Positions 1-6,603 of a DNA stretch of 6,686 nucleotides are shown here, one piece after another. The notes beneath the pieces are model-generated. The model was not told where the DNA came from, searched no databases, and saw only the letters and a program-made list of their open reading frames with translations. The stretch lies in the NCBI GenBank assembly GCA_002412985.1, contig DHWC01000074.1, positions 3,376 to 10,061 on the forward strand, written 5' to 3'. The translations under genes were made by a program, and so were the position numbers. Position 1 is the first letter of the stretch; every line of letters starts with the position of its first letter. This stretch comes from Methylocystaceae bacterium UBA5192. GTDB taxonomy: Bacteria > Pseudomonadota > Alphaproteobacteria > Rhizobiales > Beijerinckiaceae.

Positions 1-147
1 GGGATCGATTGTCTCTTTATTACCGAAGGCGTACACGCAGATGAAATCATCACGCCAGATGCTGAAATCAACCCAACTGGCCTGGCGCGTCTGATTGAAA
101 GCGCTGGCGCAAAGCCTTTTGCTGTCGCCAGAGAAGTTTTCTGGTAA
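1..147 (+). CDS. HAD-superfamily class IIA hydrolase (TIGR01459-like), C-terminal fragment
   Basis: An open frame runs in from the left edge and ends at TAA 145-147, giving the last 48 residues of a protein. It begins GIDCLFITEGVHADE and ends in REVFW. The 'GID-LF-TEGVHADE' block followed by a short helix (LARLIESAGAKP) and a terminal aromatic resembles the C-terminal end of the alphaproteobacterial HAD-IIA family (NagD/phosphoglycolate-phosphatase-like, TIGR01459), which is often found next to ribF. Members are soluble, presumed phosphatases whose physiological substrate is not established. The catalytic Asp motif and most of the cap domain lie upstream of the window, so activity cannot be judged here. 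A 60-nt gap separates it from the MaoC gene on the same strand. The family call rests on a short tail and remembered synteny. Confidence 0.78.
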   Translation, partial: GIDCLFITEGVHADEIITPDAEINPTGLARLIESAGAKPFAVAREVFW

Positions 148-207
148 ATCTGCTAGAGTTTCTTCTTGATGCATGTTTCGCTTTTCTAACCCCCTCGGTG
201 AGCCTCC

Positions 208-687
208 ATGTCGACGCCGTTTAAAATTTATTATTTCGAAGATCTCAGCGTTGGCATGCGTGAAACGCTTATGAAGGCGGTAATGGACGATGACGTCATC
301 GCCTTCGCCGATCTTTCAGGAGACCGCAATCCGATACATCTTTCCGATCATTTCGCCTCAAAAACTCGTTTTGGCGAAAGGATTGTTCATGGGCTTTACA
401 CCGCTTCGCTGATTTCAACAGTCATTGGCATGTATTTGCCAGGTCCCGGCGCTGTTTATCTTTCGCAAACCTTGAATTTTCGCGCGCCAGTCAAAATTGG
501 CGATGTGATTACGGTTGTCGTTGAAGTCGTCGAATTATCTGAAAAAGGCCGCCGCGCTAAATTAAAATGCGAATGTCTTGTAGATGGTAAGGTCGTGTTA
601 GACGGAGAGGCCTCTGTCATGGTGCCAAGCCGGGAGCAAAGCCCGCGCGTTGCGGCTGCAAGCTCGGAGAAACCAGCGTCACCCTAA
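208..687 (+). CDS. MaoC family dehydratase, (R)-specific enoyl-CoA hydratase-like
   Basis: This 159-residue protein has the single hot-dog fold of MaoC/PhaJ-type hydratases, which add water to trans-2-enoyl-CoA to give (R)-3-hydroxyacyl-CoA in the cytoplasm. The hydratase-2 signature is visible at residues 34-48: ADLSGD, then NPIHLS, with catalytic Asp39 and His44 in the expected D-x4-H spacing. It is followed by the 'ERIVHGLYTASLIS' helix at 57-70 and the 'YLSQTLNFRAPVKIGD' strand at 84-99, both typical of the family. About 20 residues at the C-terminus (from about 141) are Ser/Pro/Ala-rich and look disordered. The ATG start is supported by GGTGAG at 197-202, five bases upstream. The gene lies 20 nt before ribF, so co-transcription is likely. 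The true substrate (PHA precursor, fatty acid or another acyl-CoA) cannot be told from sequence, and phaJ is not assigned. Confidence 0.94.
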   Translation: MSTPFKIYYFEDLSVGMRETLMKAVMDDDVIAFADLSGDRNPIHLSDHFASKTRFGERIVHGLYTASLISTVIGMYLPGPGAVYLSQTLNFRAPVKIGDVITVVVEVVELSEKGRRAKLKCECLVDGKVVLDGEASVMVPSREQSPRVAAASSEKPASP

Positions 688-707
688 ATCGGTCAGAGCG
701 CACTCAC

Positions 708-1661
708 GTGGCAGAATCGACTTTTATCGTTGCGCGTGACCCGATGTCAGCGCCCATAGGCCTTGCTGACGCTGTCGCCGCAATTGGTAATTTTGATGGA
801 TTACATCGGGGCCATCGCGGAGTTATCGCGCGGGCGCAAAATTTAGCAATAAAACTCAAAAAACCGTGTGTTTTATTAACTTTTGAACCTCATCCCGCAG
901 ATATTTTCGCAGGCGAAAAGGTCATTTTTCGACTAACGCCGCCTCAGGAGAAAGCCGCGCAAGCTGCAAAACTTGGGTTAGACGGCATGATTATATTGAG
1001 TTTTGATCGCGCTTTTAGCCAAAGACCCGCAAGCGAATTTACAGAATTAATTTTGGCGCAACGTCTGAAATTATCCGCAGTTGTGGCGGGATATGATTTT
1101 CGCTTTGGCGCTGGGCGAACAGGAGATGGCGATTTTTTAAAAAAAGAAGGCGCGCGTTTGGGTTTCATCGTCGATATTGTTGATCGCATCACGCAAGATG
1201 AAGCAGGCAGTATCGAAGCGGTTTCGTCGACGGCGACGCGAGAAGCATTAATAAAAGGAGATGTCGCCGCTGCGCGTAATCTTCTTGGTCATCCTTATTT
1301 TATTCATGGACGCGTGCGCCACGGCGAAAAACGTGGCCGAGAACTTGGTTTTCCCACGGCAAATATTCAACTAGACCCCTCCAATCGTCTCGCTTTCGGC
1401 ATTTATGCCGTAACAATTATGATTGAGAATAAAATTTATCAGGCTGTTGCAAGTTATGGACGTCGGCCGACGTTTGATAATGGTCCACCCTTACTTGAAG
1501 TTTTTGTTTTTGATTTTGACGACACTCTCTATGACAAAGATGTTGAAGTTGCCTTTTATGGTTTCATTCGCGGCGAGGAAAAATTTGCGCACAAAGAAGC
1601 GCTCATCGCACAAATGCATAAAGATTGTCTGCGCGCGCGCGAAATACTAACGCATAAATAG
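708..1661 (+). CDS. ribF: Bifunctional riboflavin kinase / FAD synthetase
   Basis: A 317-residue protein of normal RibF length that phosphorylates riboflavin to FMN and then adenylylates FMN to FAD. The N-terminal FMN adenylyltransferase domain shows GNFDGLHRGH at 27-36 (nucleotidyltransferase H33-x-G-H36), TFEPHP at 58-63, GYDFRFG at 128-134 and SSTATRE at 173-179. In the last motif a Thr sits where Ile is usual (SSTxIR). The C-terminal riboflavin kinase domain shows GRELGFPTAN at 210-219 (PTAN at 216-219), GIYAV at 231-235, the RRPTF segment at 252-256 and Glu264 as the likely catalytic base before the DFDDTLYDK stretch. The start is GTG at 708 with a poor Shine-Dalgarno. It is preferred over ATG 744 because the extra N-terminal residues (FIVARDP) resemble the FTVVRD-like opening of alphaproteobacterial RibF. 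Possible coupling to the MaoC gene, 20 nt upstream, is inference. Confidence 0.97.
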   Translation: MAESTFIVARDPMSAPIGLADAVAAIGNFDGLHRGHRGVIARAQNLAIKLKKPCVLLTFEPHPADIFAGEKVIFRLTPPQEKAAQAAKLGLDGMIILSFDRAFSQRPASEFTELILAQRLKLSAVVAGYDFRFGAGRTGDGDFLKKEGARLGFIVDIVDRITQDEAGSIEAVSSTATREALIKGDVAAARNLLGHPYFIHGRVRHGEKRGRELGFPTANIQLDPSNRLAFGIYAVTIMIENKIYQAVASYGRRPTFDNGPPLLEVFVFDFDDTLYDKDVEVAFYGFIRGEEKFAHKEALIAQMHKDCLRAREILTHK

Positions 1662-1721
1662 ATTTTTGATGGGCCCTTTGCGTTTAGGCTCAGGGCGCTT
1701 ATCTTCTCTCACAGGCTTGTT

Positions 1722-1725
1722 GGAG
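1722..1725 (+). promoter_or_regulatory. Ribosome binding site that decides the start of the small membrane protein
   Basis: GGAG lies six bases before ATG 1732. The upstream in-frame options, TTG 1666 and ATG 1669, have only an A/T-rich sequence before them and no purine-rich Shine-Dalgarno. This favours 1732 as the real start. Confidence 0.6.
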
Positions 1726-1731
1726 CGCGTC

Positions 1732-2019
1732 ATGAAAGACGAACGGCAGGAAATCGAAATTATTCCCCCCGGCGAGGATCGGTATAGGGAGGAGACCTCC
1801 CGCATTTGGATTTCCACCAATGGGGGAGAGATAAAATTCGTTAAATTAGGGCCGTTTGGCGCATTCATGCTCGCCGCCGGGACGCTGGCGCTATTGGGCA
1901 TGGGGTTTTTTTTCCTCACCAGCCTCTTCTTCATTTTAGCCCCGATCATCGCGATTTTGGGCGCGGGCGCCTATCTTTCCGGCTTGGTCGGCATGGGCCC
2001 TTTCAAGCGACTGAGATAG
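1732..2019 (+). CDS. Small uncharacterised membrane protein, two predicted helices
   Basis: A 95-residue protein I cannot assign to a named family. Residues 1-38 are hydrophilic and contain EIEIIPPGED, then a short segment RIWISTNGGEIKFVKLGPFG (24-43). Residues about 41-87 are almost entirely hydrophobic, best read as two closely spaced membrane helices (about 42-58 and 60-86), followed by a short basic tail FKRLR. The basic tail and polar N-terminus suggest a hairpin with both ends in the cytoplasm. I recall similar small proteins, with an 'IEIIPPG' opening and a 'KLGPFG' turn, beside ribF/ileS in other Hyphomicrobiales, but cannot confirm this. The start was moved from the longer frame (TTG 1666 or ATG 1669) because of the GGAG at 1722-1725; the longer form would add about 22 low-information residues. 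The gene begins 70 nt after ribF and its stop codon overlaps a terminator-like hairpin. Function unknown. Confidence 0.75.
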   Translation: MKDERQEIEIIPPGEDRYREETSRIWISTNGGEIKFVKLGPFGAFMLAAGTLALLGMGFFFLTSLFFILAPIIAILGAGAYLSGLVGMGPFKRLR

Positions 2020-2038
2020 GCCGCGAATTGGCCTTTTT
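2018..2038 (+). terminator. Weak rho-independent terminator-like hairpin after the small membrane protein
   Basis: AGGCC (2018-2022) and GGCCT (2030-2034) form a 5-bp GC-rich stem with a 7-base loop, and a run of five T follows at 2034-2038. The left arm overlaps the TAG stop codon of the preceding gene. The stem is short, so termination may be partial, leaving some read-through into ileS. Confidence 0.4.
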
Positions 2039-2068
2039 AGGCAAATCCTTTATGTGACGCGGATCTTT

Positions 2069-2082
2069 CCGGCGCGCGCCGG
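2069..2082 (+). repeat. Perfect 14-bp GC palindrome in the ileS leader
   Basis: CCGGCGCGCGCCGG reads the same on both strands and can fold in RNA into a 5-bp stem (CCGGC/GCCGG) with a GCGC loop. It sits 17 bases before the ileS ATG and has no T-run after it, so it is not a terminator. It could influence ribosome access or bind a dimeric protein, or simply reflect the strong GCGC preference of this genome. Confidence 0.5.
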
Positions 2083-2099
2083 GCAATCCGGTCAAAAAA

Positions 2100-5066
2100 A
2101 TGAATGATAATCCCAAAGGGCCCGACTACGCGAAATCCCTCTATCTGCCTGAAACCCCCTTTCCAATGCGCGCTGGCTTGCCTGAGCGCGAACCAGAACT
2201 TTTAAAGCGTTGGGCGGAAACAGGACTTGATGAAAAAATGCGCCGAGCTGCTCAAGGCCGGCCGAAATTTACGCTTCATGACGGACCGCCCTATGCCAAT
2301 GGCAATATTCACATAGGTCACGCCCTCAATAAAATCCTCAAAGATTTAGTCACGCGCAGTCAACGGATGACAGGCAAGGACTGCGTTTATGTGCCGGGTT
2401 GGGACTGTCATGGCCTACCGATTGAATGGAAGATTGAGGAAGAAAATTATCGCGCTAAGGGAAAGAAAAAACCTGATTTTGCGCAGCCAGAGGAAATGAT
2501 CAATTTTCGTCGTGAATGTCGTAATTATGCGCAACAATGGCTCAGCGTCCAGCGCGAAGAGTTTAAACGATTAGGCGTCGCCGGCGAGTGGGATCATCCC
2601 TATGCGACCATGGCCTATCCCGCCGAGGCGACCATCGCGCGGGAAATTATGAAATTTGCTGAAAATGGTTTGCTCTATCGTGGGTCAAAGCCTGTGATGT
2701 GGAGCGTCGTGGAAAAAACGGCGCTGGCGGAAGCTGAAGTCGAATATGAAGATCACACCAGCGATACTGTTTGGGTAACCTTTCCGATCCGGGCAGGAGC
2801 TACTGAGGATATCGCAAAAGCGCGCATTGTGATTTGGACAACGACGCCATGGACCTTGCCAGGCAATCGCGCAATCTGTTTCTCATCTAAAATTAGTTAT
2901 GGCCTCTATCGTATTACCCAAGCGCCAGAAAATAATTGGGCTCGGATCGACGATTATTTCATTTTTGCCGATAAACTTGCAGACCAGGCGCTAAAATCGG
3001 CGAAAGTCGACGCCTATGCGCGCGTTAAAGATATTCCTGCTAGAGCGCTTGCAGAGCTAACCTGCGCGCATCCTCTGGCGCAGTTAGGCTATGCGTTTGA
3101 TGTGCCTTTATTCGATGGCGATCACGTCACTGACGATACAGGAACAGGCTTTGTGCATACCGCGCCAGGTCATGGGCGTGAGGATTTTGATATTTGGATG
3201 GCCTCGCAAAGAGAATTGATCCAGCGCGGCATTAAGACTGAAATTCCCTATACTGTCGACGAAAATGGATTTTACACAAAAGAAGCGCCAGGCTTTGAAA
3301 ATAAGCGCGTCCTTACAGAAAAAGGCGAAAAAGGCGACGCCAATGAGGCTGTCATCAAAGAACTCGCGCAGGCTGGCGCGATCATTGCGCGTGGAAGATT
3401 GAAGCATCAATATCCTCATTCCTGGCGATCAAAAAAGCCCGTCATTTTTCGCAACACGCCCCAATGGTTCATTGCAATGGATCAGCCGTTTCGGGAAGGT
3501 CGCACGCTCAGAGAGATTGCGCTGGATGAGATCGGGCGCACAAAATGGACGCCTGCGGCGGGTGAAAATCGCATTCGAGGAATGATCGCCAATCGACCAG
3601 ATTGGGTTGTGTCTCGGCAACGCGCCTGGGGCGTGCCGATTGCCGTTTTTGTTAAAAAAGGCGGACATGAAATTCTCGTGGATCAACAGGTAAATGCAAG
3701 AATTCTTCAAGCATTTGAACAAGAAGGCGCCGATGCTTGGTATCATGAAAACGCTGCAAAAAGGTTTTTAGCCCCAGATTATGCGCCAGAAGATTATGAA
3801 AAAATATCGGACGTTTTAGATGTTTGGTTTGATTCAGGATCAACCCATGCGTTTGTTCTCAATGATGCAGAACAATTTCCTATGTTGGCGGGCCTCAATC
3901 GTAAGCGCGATGGGGGTCTTGATGAAATCATGTATCTTGAAGGATCGGATCAGCATCGCGGCTGGTTTCATTCTTCTTTACTTGAAAGTTGTGGCGCCGA
4001 CGGCCGGGCGCCTTACGACGCTGTGCTAACGCATGGCTTCGTTTTGGATGAAAAGGGCCGGAAAATGTCAAAATCGCTTGGTAATGTGGTTGCGCCACAA
4101 AAAGTGATTTCCGACGCAGGCGCGGATATTCTTCGTCTCTGGGTCGCTGCATCTGATTATGCAGACGACTTGCGTGTGGGCCCAGAAATTCTCAAGACAT
4201 TTATTGAACTCTATCGAAAGCTACGCAACACGTTGCGTTGGATGTTAGGCACCTTAGCGCATCACACGCAAGAAGATGATTTACTCATTGAACAGGCCGG
4301 TGAACTAGAAAGACTTATGCTCCATCGCTTAACAGAGATGGACGCACAGATCCGCGCAGCCTATTCAGCCTATGATTTTAAAAAAGTCGTGGCGTTGCTG
4401 ACGCCCTTTATGACAAGCGATCTTTCAGCTTTCTATTTTGATATTCGAAAAGATGCGCTGTATTGCGATCCGCCTTCGAGTGTTAAGCGTCGCACGACGC
4501 TGGCCGTGATTGAACAAATCTTTCGTTGCGTCACAACATGGCTTGCGCCAATTTTAGTTTTTACGTCAGAGGAAGCCTGGCTTGCGCGTTATCCGCAGGC
4601 GATATCGGCGCATCTTGAACAATTTCCGACTCTGCCGTCGCAATGGCGGGATGACGCGCTTTTCCAAAAATGGGAGCAGATTCGTCTTATTCGGTCTGTG
4701 GTTACAGGCGCCTTGGAGATTGAACGCGCTCAAAAAAGGATCGGCTCCTCGCTTGAGGCGGCGCCAATTGTTTATTTGAACGATTCTAAATTATCTGCCG
4801 CACTGGCGGGGTGTGATTTTGCCGAAATCTGCATTGTATCGAACCTTACGCTTGAAAATGGCGCAGGTCCTAGCGACGCTTTCCGCTTGCCGGAAGTTCC
4901 AGGCGTGGCGGTGTCGCCTCAAAGAGCAAAAGGCGTAAAATGTGCGCGTTCTTGGAAATATTTTGATCCAGCTTCAGCGGAGCCGGATTACCAAGATATT
5001 ACAAGTCGCGACGCGCAGGCATTGCGTGAATTAACGGCCCTGGGTCGTTGGAGCGCGCAGGCGTGA
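2100..5066 (+). CDS. ileS: Isoleucyl-tRNA synthetase
   Basis: A full-length, 988-residue class Ia synthetase that charges tRNA(Ile) with isoleucine in the cytoplasm. The N-terminal block DYAKSLYLPETPFPMR (9-24) is typical of bacterial IleRS and fixes the ATG at 2100. The catalytic Rossmann fold carries HIGH at 71-74 and, after the insertion, WFDSG at 576-580, GSDQHRGWF at 615-623 and KMSKS at 655-659. The CP1 editing domain that clears Val-tRNA(Ile) shows WTTTPWTLPGN at 246-256 and GTGFVHTAPGHGREDF at 348-363, including the Thr cluster and the probable editing Asp363. The anticodon-binding helical domain covers roughly 700-870. The C-terminus ends KCARSWKYF (947-955) and DITSRDAQALREL (966-978). 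Only one cysteine of the E. coli-type two-CxxC zinc module remains (Cys948). No good Shine-Dalgarno precedes the start; an A-run does. The chain has no internal disruption. Confidence 0.99.
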   Translation: MNDNPKGPDYAKSLYLPETPFPMRAGLPEREPELLKRWAETGLDEKMRRAAQGRPKFTLHDGPPYANGNIHIGHALNKILKDLVTRSQRMTGKDCVYVPGWDCHGLPIEWKIEEENYRAKGKKKPDFAQPEEMINFRRECRNYAQQWLSVQREEFKRLGVAGEWDHPYATMAYPAEATIAREIMKFAENGLLYRGSKPVMWSVVEKTALAEAEVEYEDHTSDTVWVTFPIRAGATEDIAKARIVIWTTTPWTLPGNRAICFSSKISYGLYRITQAPENNWARIDDYFIFADKLADQALKSAKVDAYARVKDIPARALAELTCAHPLAQLGYAFDVPLFDGDHVTDDTGTGFVHTAPGHGREDFDIWMASQRELIQRGIKTEIPYTVDENGFYTKEAPGFENKRVLTEKGEKGDANEAVIKELAQAGAIIARGRLKHQYPHSWRSKKPVIFRNTPQWFIAMDQPFREGRTLREIALDEIGRTKWTPAAGENRIRGMIANRPDWVVSRQRAWGVPIAVFVKKGGHEILVDQQVNARILQAFEQEGADAWYHENAAKRFLAPDYAPEDYEKISDVLDVWFDSGSTHAFVLNDAEQFPMLAGLNRKRDGGLDEIMYLEGSDQHRGWFHSSLLESCGADGRAPYDAVLTHGFVLDEKGRKMSKSLGNVVAPQKVISDAGADILRLWVAASDYADDLRVGPEILKTFIELYRKLRNTLRWMLGTLAHHTQEDDLLIEQAGELERLMLHRLTEMDAQIRAAYSAYDFKKVVALLTPFMTSDLSAFYFDIRKDALYCDPPSSVKRRTTLAVIEQIFRCVTTWLAPILVFTSEEAWLARYPQAISAHLEQFPTLPSQWRDDALFQKWEQIRLIRSVVTGALEIERAQKRIGSSLEAAPIVYLNDSKLSAALAGCDFAEICIVSNLTLENGAGPSDAFRLPEVPGVAVSPQRAKGVKCARSWKYFDPASAEPDYQDITSRDAQALRELTALGRWSAQA

Positions 5067-5106
5067 GACGGCATGTGGAGAAAAGAACGCATGCAGGACC
5101 AGTAAA

Positions 5107-5111
5107 AAGGA
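5107..5111 (+). promoter_or_regulatory. Ribosome binding site for the GTG-started flippase gene
   Basis: AAGGA lies ten bases before GTG 5122, separated by an alternating CG tract. There is no other ATG, GTG or TTG in the same frame between the end of ileS and 5122, so this is the best-supported start despite the slightly long spacing. Confidence 0.5.
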
Positions 5112-5121
5112 CGCGCGCGCA

Positions 5122-6549
5122 GTGAAGGTTTTATTAGCCTTTTTTGCCAATACATGCGCGAATTTTATTATTGGGCTGTTGATTGCAAAATTTCTAGGCC
5201 CAGAGGAGTATGGACGTTTTGCGCTTGCCTTTGCTGTTCATGTCGTGGCGCAGACGGCGTTATATGATTGGTTAAAATTTTCAACAACGCGGTTTTATTC
5301 TGAGCGCACACGCGATATTTCGCCTCAAATCCGCGCCTCTCTTGCTGCATCTTTTCTGTTAATGACGATTTTAGTTTTTGTCATTTGCGGGATCTATCTA
5401 ATCATCGGACCAATTTTTAATTTTGAAACTTCGCTTGTTCTTTTGGCGATGCTGCTGGCGGTTGCAAACGGCCTATTTGACTATTCTACGGCGCTCGCAA
5501 GAGCCCGATTTGACGATCACACCTATGGGCGGTTGGTCTTAGTCAAAAATATATTAGCTTTGATTTTTATAGGCGGCGGGGCCTTTATTTTTCACTCAGC
5601 GGCGGTTGCGTTAGCTGGCACAGTAGCAAGTTTATTCACGACATTTCTTTATGGACGCGCTTCCTTATACGATCCTGGCGTTTCACTGCGTCAAGCAAGC
5701 ATGGCGACGGTAAAAGATTTAATTTCCTATAGCAGGCCAATGGTTCTTGCCCTCTTGCTTTATCACGCGCTGCCGCTTGTCACGCGTGCGCTTGCGGCAG
5801 GCTTTTATGATTTTGCAGAAAGCGGACAGCTTGCGCTTGCTTATGATGTTGGCATGCGCGCGATGATGGCCTTTGGCTCAGCGCTCGATGTGCTGTTGTT
5901 TCAAATTGCTGTTGCAAAACATGAGCTGCAGGGCGAAGACCAAGCCAAACGGCAGGTTGCCTATAATATGAGTGTGGTTTTTACAATTTTATTGCCCGCC
6001 TGCGTTGGTCTTGGAATTGTGTTGCCATCAGTTGAGGCGCTTGTCGTGCCAGGGCAATTTCATGGAGCCTTTCGTCACTATCTTGGTATTTTACTGCCAG
6101 GTCTTTTTGCGATGGGCCTTGTGAACTTTGGCATAAATCCAATTTTTCAAATCGAAAAACGCACGGCGCCATTAGTCTTTGCCGCCGTAGCAGCGGCTGT
6201 CACGGCAATTATGTTACTACTTATTTTACCAAAGGGCGCGGACGCCTCGCATTTAGCGGTGGCGCAAACTGGCGGTTATATTGCAGCTTTGGCGTCAACG
6301 ATTTTTTTTGCATTGCGCAGCCAGGCGATTTGGCCTTCGCTGCGGGATCTTCTTTTTGCTGGGCTTGGCAGTGGCGTCATGTATCTCGTTTTGCGACAGA
6401 GCGCGGAGATGTCTCCAGGCGCCTCAACGCTTGTCGCGCAAATTCTCATTGGCGGTTTGGTCTATCTGATCTTTGTCTTAGTGTTTAATATTGCTCGGCT
6501 GCGGAATCTGGCGATCGACTGGGTTCGTCCTTATATCGCCTGGACGTGA
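5122..6549 (+). CDS. Oligosaccharide/polysaccharide flippase family protein (Wzx-like)
   Basis: A 475-residue polytopic inner-membrane protein. The opening ANFIIGLLIAKFLGPEEYGRF (about 13-33) is the hallmark of the polysaccharide biosynthesis/Wzx branch of the MOP (MATE-like) exporters, which flip lipid-linked glycans across the inner membrane. About 12-14 hydrophobic segments are visible, for example near 2-23, 33-48, 76-98, 103-118, 138-157, 160-177, 203-222, 283-303, 318-337, 350-369, 378-397, 408-424 and 434-456. Charged cytoplasmic loops include YSERTRD (59-65) and KHELQGEDQAKRQ (266-278). The chain begins almost directly in the first helix, without the usual short basic N-terminus, and starts with GTG 5122. 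No glycosyltransferase or polymerase gene is visible nearby, so the glycan cannot be named. It follows ileS by 55 nt on the same strand. A more distant MOP-family role remains possible. Confidence 0.88.
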   Translation: MKVLLAFFANTCANFIIGLLIAKFLGPEEYGRFALAFAVHVVAQTALYDWLKFSTTRFYSERTRDISPQIRASLAASFLLMTILVFVICGIYLIIGPIFNFETSLVLLAMLLAVANGLFDYSTALARARFDDHTYGRLVLVKNILALIFIGGGAFIFHSAAVALAGTVASLFTTFLYGRASLYDPGVSLRQASMATVKDLISYSRPMVLALLLYHALPLVTRALAAGFYDFAESGQLALAYDVGMRAMMAFGSALDVLLFQIAVAKHELQGEDQAKRQVAYNMSVVFTILLPACVGLGIVLPSVEALVVPGQFHGAFRHYLGILLPGLFAMGLVNFGINPIFQIEKRTAPLVFAAVAAAVTAIMLLLILPKGADASHLAVAQTGGYIAALASTIFFALRSQAIWPSLRDLLFAGLGSGVMYLVLRQSAEMSPGASTLVAQILIGGLVYLIFVLVFNIARLRNLAIDWVRPYIAWT

Positions 6550-6573
6550 CGATCGCTGCTGAGCGCCTATATT
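6546..6573 (+). promoter_or_regulatory. Possible sigma-70-type promoter for the rhomboid gene
   Basis: GTGACG (6546-6551, 4 of 6 to TTGACA) and TATATT (6568-6573, 5 of 6 to TATAAT) are separated by 16 bases. They lie about 30 bases upstream of the next ATG. Such matches arise easily by chance, so this is tentative. Confidence 0.27.
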
Positions 6574-6603
6574 GTCAGAGGCGAGCGGCGGAAGGATTTG
6601 AGC

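Noticed and set aside
148..207. Possible promoter or terminator between the HAD gene and the MaoC gene
   Set aside because: I saw no hairpin with a T-run and no convincing -35/-10 pair, only a plausible Shine-Dalgarno.
688..707. FMN riboswitch before ribF
   Set aside because: The gap is only 20 bases, far too short for an RFN element, and none of its conserved sequence is present upstream.
944..1192. Minus-strand open frame inside ribF
   Set aside because: It lies entirely within a well-supported gene, has no recognisable domain and reads as a compositional shadow.
1678..1705. Promoter-like TTGCGT and TATCTT upstream of the small membrane protein
   Set aside because: Only 3 of 6 and 4 of 6 matches; not distinguishable from chance.
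1647..1949. Minus-strand 100-codon open frame opposite the small membrane protein
   Set aside because: The plus-strand reading has a good ribosome binding site and coherent membrane topology. The antisense reading is basic and low-complexity without recognisable features.
2028..2056. Promoter-like TTGGCC and TATGTG upstream of ileS
   Set aside because: The -10 lacks the key final T and the -35 overlaps the hairpin arm; too weak to annotate.
3108..4152. Several minus-strand open frames inside ileS (3108-3419, 3429-3746, 3652-3843, 3928-4152)
   Set aside because: All are antisense to a highly conserved synthetase, and their translations show no recognisable family.
5073..5105. Ten-codon open frame between ileS and the flippase (starts MWRKER)
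   Set aside because: It is too short, lacks a clear ribosome binding site, and does not look like an attenuator peptide.
6552..6566. Small inverted repeat CGCT/AGCG after the flippase stop as a terminator
   Set aside because: The 4-bp stem is too short and no T-run follows.
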